Part shown: piece by piece, positions 31,912 to 43,009 of the stretch
Position numbering within the stretch: the stretch's first letter is position 1
How the letters are laid out: each line of letters opens with the position of its first letter
Source: DASVHS01 sp038244815
GTDB taxonomy: Bacteria; Acidobacteriota; Thermoanaerobaculia; Gp7-AA8
Direction of reading: 5' to 3'
NCBI GenBank assembly: GCA_038244815.1
Contig: JBBRTB010000032.1
Coordinates: 1-43,009 of the forward strand
Length of the DNA: 43,009 nucleotides
The notes under the pieces: generated by a model
Told to the model about the DNA's origin: nothing
Database searches by the model: none
What the model saw: the letters and a program-made list of their open reading frames with translations, nothing else
Translations under genes and position numbers: made by a program

Positions 31912-33309
31912 ATGATCAAGTTCGGTACGTCGGGCTGGCGGGGCATCATCGGAGAGGACTTCACCTTCGAGAATGTCCGCATCGCTAGTCAGGGAGTCGC
32001 TCACTATCTCAGGAAAAGCGGCCACAAGGGCAGCGGCGTCGTGGTCGCGTACGACACGCGCTTTCTGTCCGAGAAGTTCGCGCTGGAGGCAGCGAAGATC
32101 CTGGCATTCAACGGGATCCAGGCGTTTCTGTGCACGCGGGACGTCCCCACGCCTTGCGCCTCGTTCGAGACCATCCGCCGCAAGGCCATGGGGGCGATCA
32201 ATTTCACAGCTTCGCATAACCCTCCCGAATACAACGGGCTGAAATTTTCGACGTCGAACGGCGCCCCGGCGCTGCCCGAGGTCACGAAGGCCATCGAGGC
32301 GGAGATCCACGCGGTCCAGGAGAAGAACGACCGCATGGACGTCTACGAGAAAAGCGAGCTGATCGAGGAGATCGATCCGAAGGATCGCTACCTCAAAGAC
32401 CTGCGGGACAAAGTGGACGTGGAGGCGATCGGAAAAAGCGGGCTGCGCATCGCCATCGATTCGCTGTACGGCACCTCGCGCGACTACCTCGACTACTTCC
32501 TGCTCGAAGCGGGAGTGGAAGTCAAGATCATCCACAACTATCGTGATCCCTATTTCGGTGGATACTCGCCGGAATGCAGCGAGAAGAACCTCGGCGAGCT
32601 GCGCAAGATCGTCGACAACGAGAAATACGACCTCGGCCTGGCCACTGATGGCGACGCCGACCGCTTCGGCATCATCGATGACCGGAACCGGTTCGTGTCG
32701 CCGAATCTGATCCTGGCCCTGGTGGCTCTCTATCTGAAGCGCTACCGCAACATTCCGGGAGGATTGGCGCGTTCGGTGGCCACGACGCATCTCATCGACG
32801 CCATCGCGAAGAAGCTGGACATCCCGTTCTACGAGACGCCGGTGGGGTTCAAGTACATCGGCGAGCTCATCATCGCCGGCAAGATCGCCATGGGCGGCGA
32901 AGAGAGCGCCGGGATGTCCATGTACAAGCATCTGCCGGAGAAGGACGGAATCCTGGCCTGTCTGCTCGTCGCGGAGATGGTGGCGCGCACGGGCAAGAAG
33001 ATCAACCAGCTCATCGACGAGATGTACGAGGAGTTCGGCTACTACTACAGCAAGCGCTCGGACATGAAGCTGACGCCGGCGCTCAATGACTCGCTGGCGT
33101 CGAAACTCGCCAACCCGCCGAAGGAGCTGGGCGGGCTGGAGGTGAAGAGCGTGAACACGACCGACGGCGTCAAACTGATCTTCAACGATCAGACCTGGCT
33201 GCTGTTCCGGCTGTCCGGCACCGAGCCGGTCGCGCGCATCTACGCCGAAGCCTGCTCGCCGAAGGACCTGAAGAACCTGCTGGACGCCGGCAAAAAGTTC
33301 GTCGCGTAG
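31912..33309 (+). CDS. Phosphoglucomutase/phosphomannomutase (alpha-D-phosphohexomutase)
   Basis: 465 residues from the ATG at 31912, chosen for its GGAG ribosome site and the family start MIKFGTSGWRGI; upstream in-frame codons to 31831 lack support. The phosphoserine loop is TASHNPPEYNG (Ser101), the metal loop is DGDADR (about 240), the sugar-binding loop is GGEESAGMS and the phosphate-binding loop is RLSGTEPVARIY. It interconverts hexose 1- and 6-phosphates for glycan or exopolysaccharide synthesis; glucose versus mannose cannot be told. A 90-base inverted-repeat element follows its stop. Confidence 0.9.
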   Translation: MIKFGTSGWRGIIGEDFTFENVRIASQGVAHYLRKSGHKGSGVVVAYDTRFLSEKFALEAAKILAFNGIQAFLCTRDVPTPCASFETIRRKAMGAINFTASHNPPEYNGLKFSTSNGAPALPEVTKAIEAEIHAVQEKNDRMDVYEKSELIEEIDPKDRYLKDLRDKVDVEAIGKSGLRIAIDSLYGTSRDYLDYFLLEAGVEVKIIHNYRDPYFGGYSPECSEKNLGELRKIVDNEKYDLGLATDGDADRFGIIDDRNRFVSPNLILALVALYLKRYRNIPGGLARSVATTHLIDAIAKKLDIPFYETPVGFKYIGELIIAGKIAMGGEESAGMSMYKHLPEKDGILACLLVAEMVARTGKKINQLIDEMYEEFGYYYSKRSDMKLTPALNDSLASKLANPPKELGGLEVKSVNTTDGVKLIFNDQTWLLFRLSGTEPVARIYAEACSPKDLKNLLDAGKKFVA

Positions 33310-33311
33310 AT

Positions 33312-33401
33312 GGGGTCAGAGCTTCGCTTCGTCACTTTTCTAACGCCTGTAGCGAAAAATCTACCCCTTGTGCAAAAGTGACGAAACGAAGCTCTGACCC
33401 C
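33312..33401. repeat. 90-bp inverted-repeat element (28-bp arms), MITE/REP-like
   Basis: Left arm 33312-33339 begins GGGGTCAGAGCTTCG; the right arm 33374-33401 is its reverse complement with one mismatch in 28. A 34-base centre lies between. It fills the gap between the phosphohexomutase stop and the ferredoxin start, ending two bases before that ATG. GGGGTCAGA-type ends are common in REP/RAYT-associated palindromes. Confidence 0.7.
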
Positions 33402-33403
33402 CA

Positions 33404-33718
33404 ATGAAATATCCGCTGAAACATGTGCTCGTGTGCAACGGGGAGCGTTGCAACAATCCGGATCGCGGGGACGAGCGGGGCGAGTTCATCCAGGCTGACC
33501 TCAAGGATCTCAACAAGAAGCTCGGCCGCAAGCCCACGGTCCGCGTCTGCAAGGTATCCTGTCTCGATCTCTGTGACTATGGCCCGAACATGATCATCGA
33601 GGGAACGGTGTACTCGCACCTCACGCGCGAAAAAGCGAAAGCCGCCTATGCGGGCGAGATGGGCGACGGCCCCAAACGGCCGGACCTGGAGCTCAAAGAG
33701 GAAGAGCTCGAGCGTTAG
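33404..33718 (+). CDS. Thioredoxin-like [2Fe-2S] ferredoxin
   Basis: 104 residues with HVLVCNGERC (Cys11, Cys16) and VRVCKVSCLDLCDYGPNMII (Cys49, Cys53, Cys57), the cysteine pattern of thioredoxin-fold 2Fe-2S ferredoxins. The tail is acidic and charged. It carries electrons in the cytoplasm; the partner is unknown. No ribosome site of usual form is seen because the inverted-repeat element ends at the start codon; a stem there could control translation (inference). Confidence 0.85.
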   Translation: MKYPLKHVLVCNGERCNNPDRGDERGEFIQADLKDLNKKLGRKPTVRVCKVSCLDLCDYGPNMIIEGTVYSHLTREKAKAAYAGEMGDGPKRPDLELKEEELER

Positions 33719-33789
33719 CCATGGCCCCTCCGTTTCACGAATGGGACACGGCCGTTTACATCTCGCAGCGGCGGAACAACGAAGAATCG

Positions 33790-35370
33790 CTACGCGACGA
33801 TGGCCGGCTGGTGCTCGTTCGACTCAGCGTGCTGCCCCGCCACCGGCAGCGTGACCGTGAACGTCGCTCCCTGACCCGGTCCGTCGCTGTCCACGGTGAT
33901 GTCGCCGTGATGCAGCTCGACGATGTGCCGGGCAATGGCCAGTCCCAGACCGAGTCCGGCCCTCTTGCTCGACGTCTCGGCCTGGCGCAGGCGCTCGAAG
34001 ACGTGGGGCAGAAAGGCGCGATCGATGCCCTCCCCCTGATCGTGGACGCTGATCCTGAGGTTGTGGTCGACGCGCTGCAGATGCAGATCCACGTTCTTTC
34101 CCGCCGGCGTGAACTTGATGGCGTTCGACAGGATGTTTCCGATCACCTGCTGCATACGGCTCATGTCGGCGTCGACGATGGCGTCACGGTCGTCGATGGC
34201 CGAGACGAGCTTGACTTCGCGCTGTTGCGCGGCCGGACGGGCGGTGGTCAACGCGGCTTCGATGATGTCGGCGATCCGCGTCGGCTTGAGGTCCACCTGG
34301 AACTTGCCGAGGACGATGCGGGAGACGTCGAGCATGTCATCGATGAGGCGTGCCTGCAGCCGGCCGCTGGCCTCGATGGTCTGCAATGCCTCGTCGAGCT
34401 CTTCCTGCGAGTAGCTGCCGCCGCGCAGGAACTGCACCCAGCCGAGGATCGACGTCATCGGCGTGCGCAGCTCGTGTGAGAGCGTGGCCAGGAAATTGTC
34501 CTTGGCGCGGTTCTGGGCCTCGGCTTCGCGATAGCGCCGTTCCGAGTCGGCGGCCAGGGCCGCGGCGCGCTTCTCGGTGATGTCGCGAAACGTGATGACC
34601 GATCCCCGCGCCGTGCCGTCCTCGTCGACGATCCTGGCGATGGAGAACTCCACCGGAGAACTCCGGCCGTCCGCCCGGAAGAACGTATCCTCGACGTTCT
34701 GGTGCGGCTCGCGGTCGCGCATGGCCGCGTATGTCTCGCAGTCGGTCACGTTGCAGGTGATCACGCCCGGAAAAATCGGGTGGACCAGCGAGTGGATCTC
34801 CTGACCGGTGATGTCTTCCACGCGCCGTCCCAGCATGCGCGCGGCCGCCGGATTGACGAATGTGGTCGTCCCGTCGAGATCGATCCCCACCAGACCGTCG
34901 AGTGCGGTATCCAGAATCAACTGGCTCTGCCGGCTCAGCCGCGCCAGTTGCTGGGCCTGCCGCTTCACGGCCTCTCGGCGGCGGAACAGTTCGACGAACA
35001 CGTTGACCTTCGATCGGAGGATCTCGGCGTGGAACGGTTTGAAGATGTAGTCGACGGCTCCGAGCTCGTAGCCGCGGAACACATGCGTATCGCTGCGCGA
35101 CAGCGCCGTCAGAAAGATGATGGGCGTATCGCGCGATTTCTCGCGCTCCCGGATCAGCGTGGCCGTCTCGAACCCGTCCATTTCCGGCATCTGCACGTCG
35201 AGCAGAATGACCGCGAAATCGAGCTCCAGCAGATGGCGCAGGGCGGCCCGGCCCGAATGAGCCTTGACGAGATTCTGGCCGCTCTGTTCGAGAATCGACT
35301 CCAGCGCCAGAAGGTTACTGGGCTGATCGTCAACCATGAGGATGTTGACTGACTCGTCGTTCGGATTCAT
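33790..35370 (-). CDS. Response-regulator/PAS sensor histidine kinase (REC-PAS-HisKA-HATPase)
   Basis: 526 residues, soluble. Receiver (1-125): ILMVDDQPSN, Asp58 in LLDVQMPEMDG, and FKPFHAEIL. PAS domain (about 145-270): LILDTALDGLVGIDLDGTTT ... VITFRDITEKRA. HisKA: LATLSHELRTPMTSILGWVQ with His about 300. ATPase domain: NILSNAIKFTPAG, DQGEGID and GLGLGLAIARHIV. It is the last gene of the minus-strand operon; its ATG overlaps the CheB stop by four bases. The layout, a kinase that is itself a phosphorelay receiver beside CheB and CheR, is typical of non-flagellar chemosensory-like pathways in Acidobacteriota and Myxococcota. Confidence 0.9.
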   Translation of the reverse strand: MNPNDESVNILMVDDQPSNLLALESILEQSGQNLVKAHSGRAALRHLLELDFAVILLDVQMPEMDGFETATLIREREKSRDTPIIFLTALSRSDTHVFRGYELGAVDYIFKPFHAEILRSKVNVFVELFRRREAVKRQAQQLARLSRQSQLILDTALDGLVGIDLDGTTTFVNPAAARMLGRRVEDITGQEIHSLVHPIFPGVITCNVTDCETYAAMRDREPHQNVEDTFFRADGRSSPVEFSIARIVDEDGTARGSVITFRDITEKRAAALAADSERRYREAEAQNRAKDNFLATLSHELRTPMTSILGWVQFLRGGSYSQEELDEALQTIEASGRLQARLIDDMLDVSRIVLGKFQVDLKPTRIADIIEAALTTARPAAQQREVKLVSAIDDRDAIVDADMSRMQQVIGNILSNAIKFTPAGKNVDLHLQRVDHNLRISVHDQGEGIDRAFLPHVFERLRQAETSSKRAGLGLGLAIARHIVELHHGDITVDSDGPGQGATFTVTLPVAGQHAESNEHQPAIVA

Positions 35371-35960
35371 CTGCGGTCTGACCTGACGACGGCGGAAGTG
35401 CGGCAGAGCTCCGTCAGAAACGGCCCGATCCTTTCCAGAGGCAAGATTCGATCCACTCGAACGGCATCGATGGTGGCCTGGGGCATGGCCGGCGCCTCCG
35501 CCGTTTTCGGATCCTGGGCGATCACGAATCCTCCCCGCAGTTTGATGTGCTTCGCGCCGCGCGAGCCGTCTCCGTTCGCGCCGGTCAGGACCACGCCGAC
35601 GAGCTGATCACGGTACGCATCGGCCGCCGACTCGAACAGCACGTCGATTGACGGGCGCGAGAACCCGACCGTATCGTCCACCGACAGATCGAACGACCCC
35701 TTCTCGACGAGCAGGTGATAGTCCGCCGGCGCCAGGTAGATCGTTCCCGGCTTGATCCACTGCTTGTCCTCGACGTCGACCACTCGCAGCTTCGACGACT
35801 TCCTGAAGTACGCCGGCAATCCTTCGTTCGACCGTTTGTGACGGTGCTGGACCACGGCGATGGGAACGCAGAAGTCGTCCGCCAGCGTGGAGAAGATGGT
35901 CTCCAGCGCGTGCATGCCGCCGAGCGAGCAACCGATCACAACCAGCTCCAAGGGCTTCAT
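35367..35960 (-). CDS. Stand-alone CheB-type protein-glutamate methylesterase
   Basis: 197 residues from the ATG at 35960, with GAGG upstream; a longer frame to 36023 overlaps cheR. The catalytic triad is recognisable: Ser12 in IGCSLGGMHAL, His39 in VVQHRHKR and Asp131 in LTGANGDGSRGAK. The regulatory receiver domain of classical CheB is absent, so activity is not controlled by direct phosphorylation. It removes methyl groups from glutamates of chemoreceptor-like proteins. The nearest candidate target is the giant HAMP kinase of the same operon; no MCP is in the window. Confidence 0.9.
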   Translation of the reverse strand: MKPLELVVIGCSLGGMHALETIFSTLADDFCVPIAVVQHRHKRSNEGLPAYFRKSSKLRVVDVEDKQWIKPGTIYLAPADYHLLVEKGSFDLSVDDTVGFSRPSIDVLFESAADAYRDQLVGVVLTGANGDGSRGAKHIKLRGGFVIAQDPKTAEAPAMPQATIDAVRVDRILPLERIGPFLTELCRTSAVVRSDRR

Positions 35961-35988
35961 GAAGCGGTCCTCGGTGCCGGGACGCCTC

Positions 35989-36855
35989 TCATCGGATCCT
36001 CCGATACAACTTCTCTTCGGCATCGATCTCTTCGTAGTTGTCGGCCACGGCGGTGAAGCGCAGCGACTCCTTCTTTCCCAGACCGAGGATGCCGAACATC
36101 TCCATCGAGTCGATGAAGAGCTGCTGCACGCGGTCCTGCAGGACGTTGTTGAAGTAGATCAGCACGTTCCTGCAGAAGATGACGTTGAAGTGATTGAACG
36201 ATGCGTCGGTGACCAGATTGTGCTGCGCGAAGACCACGTTCTCGCGCAGCAACGGCCGGAAGATGCAGTGATCGTAGCGGGCCGTGTAGTACTCGGAGAA
36301 CGTTCCTTTGCCGCCGGCGGCGATGTAGTTGGCGGTGTTCTCCTGCATGGTGGCGATGGGAAAGATCCCGGCTTTTGCTTTTTGCAGCACCGCCTCGTTG
36401 ATGTCGGTGGCGTAAATGCGGCAGCGGTCCAGCAGCCCCTCCTCCTGAAGGAGGATGGCCATGGAGTAGACCTCTTCCCCGGTGGAACAGCCGGCGTGCC
36501 AGATGCGCACGTACGGATACGTGCGCAACACCGGCACGACCTTCTGGCGAAAGGCCAGATAGAACATAGGGTCGCGAAACATGGCCGTGGTGTTGATGGA
36601 CAGATCGAGGAGCAGCCGCTCCATGCACGAGGAGTCGTGCAGGACTTTCTCGATCAGCCCGGACACGGTGCTGAGACCCTCGGCGTAGATGCGTTTCCAG
36701 ATGCGGCGGCGCATCGACGGAAGCGAGTAGTCGCGGAAGTCGAAGCCGTAATGTCGGAAAATGCCCTCGGTGAGCAACTGGATCTCGATCATCTCGAGAT
36801 CCAGTTTCTCCTCGCCTTCCACCGCTGGGATCAGTTCGGTCATTCCCTGGTCCAT
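35989..36855 (-). CDS. CheR-type protein-glutamate O-methyltransferase
   Basis: 288 residues with the CheR N-terminal helical domain (LTEGIFRHYGFDFRDYSLPS) and SAM-binding domain (IWHAGCSTGEEVYSMAILLQ, ATDINEAVLQKAKAG, FNVIFCRNVLIYFN). The family methylates glutamates on chemoreceptors using SAM. The C-terminal tail continues to KLYRRIR without TPRs. It lies 12 bases after the hybrid kinase stop and 28 bases before cheB, so the three form an operon. Methylation control of the HAMP kinase or of unseen receptors is the likely role (inference). Confidence 0.92.
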   Translation of the reverse strand: MDQGMTELIPAVEGEEKLDLEMIEIQLLTEGIFRHYGFDFRDYSLPSMRRRIWKRIYAEGLSTVSGLIEKVLHDSSCMERLLLDLSINTTAMFRDPMFYLAFRQKVVPVLRTYPYVRIWHAGCSTGEEVYSMAILLQEEGLLDRCRIYATDINEAVLQKAKAGIFPIATMQENTANYIAAGGKGTFSEYYTARYDHCIFRPLLRENVVFAQHNLVTDASFNHFNVIFCRNVLIYFNNVLQDRVQQLFIDSMEMFGILGLGKKESLRFTAVADNYEEIDAEEKLYRRIR

Positions 36856-36867
36856 CTCGCTTCCGAC

Positions 36868-43009
<6,142 letters not shown>

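Noticed and set aside
33721..34479. Plus-strand frame starting right after the ferredoxin stop
   Set aside because: The first ~20 residues look protein-like, but the rest is antisense to the REC-PAS kinase and no truncated family was recognised.

Overview
The window is about 43 kb of GC-rich bacterial DNA. It carries many two-component, GAF/PP2C and EAL signalling proteins, a eukaryotic-type Ser/Thr kinase with TPRs, ECF sigma factors and a CSLREA/beta-helix surface protein whose C-terminus has repeated 'AVHVTELRTRID'-type segments. That mix fits an environmental Acidobacteriota (Thermoanaerobaculia/Vicinamibacteria-like) or a similar soil/sediment lineage. This is inference from gene content; there is no rRNA or marker gene to settle it.

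Layout. (1) 1-3.7 kb: metal/arsenic block. It holds the 3' end of an ArsM-type arsenite methyltransferase coupled to a PiT phosphate permease with a cysteine-rich loop, a convergent MerA-like flavoprotein, and a decayed AhpD/CMD-like fragment. (2) 3.7-8.4 kb: a PknB-type kinase with TolB-like and TPR modules, two divergent ECF sigma factors (one with a small zinc anti-sigma partner), and a single-domain NAD(P)HX epimerase. (3) 8.58-15.22 kb: a probable genomic island lodged in the 3' end of a tRNA-Ala(CGC) gene. A perfect 26-bp copy of the tRNA 3' end marks the far boundary. The cargo is a CSLREA beta-helix protein and a tightly overlapping minus-strand operon: GNAT, DUF6916-like, Asp/Asn hydroxylase, sulfotransferase, DUF6916-like, phage tail-collar protein. 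Next to the tRNA is a wrecked zone with a chimeric, frameshifted pseudogene. No integrase is visible.

(4) 15.3-18.6 kb: an HD-domain protein and a HEAT-repeat protein that share an N-terminal domain. (5) 18.8-25.4 kb: a P1B-type ATPase with a TPC motif, a KdpD-like short sensor kinase, a KdpE-like regulator, a small membrane protein and a Kup potassium permease. An 11-bp direct-repeat element occurs upstream of the kinase operon, the small membrane protein and kup, which suggests one regulon controlled by the local response regulator. (6) 25.6-28.3 kb: a PEP mutase/isocitrate lyase-family enzyme, an exported M20-type protein that seems to lack several metal ligands, and a small membrane protein. 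(7) 28.3-33.7 kb: a PilZ-GAF-PP2C phosphatase, a REC-GGDEF(degenerate)-EAL protein, a phosphohexomutase and a thioredoxin-like [2Fe-2S] ferredoxin with a 90-bp inverted-repeat element in its leader. (8) 33.8-43.0 kb, minus strand: an operon of a giant hybrid kinase with at least 12 tandem 92-residue HAMP units (5' end outside the window), CheR, CheB and a REC-PAS-kinase.

The strongest candidates for something undescribed are the tail-collar/DUF6916/sulfotransferase/hydroxylase/GNAT operon inside the tRNA island, and the direct-repeat regulon linking the Kdp-like two-component system to Kup. All assignments are from reading the sequence and remembered family motifs; no database search was run.
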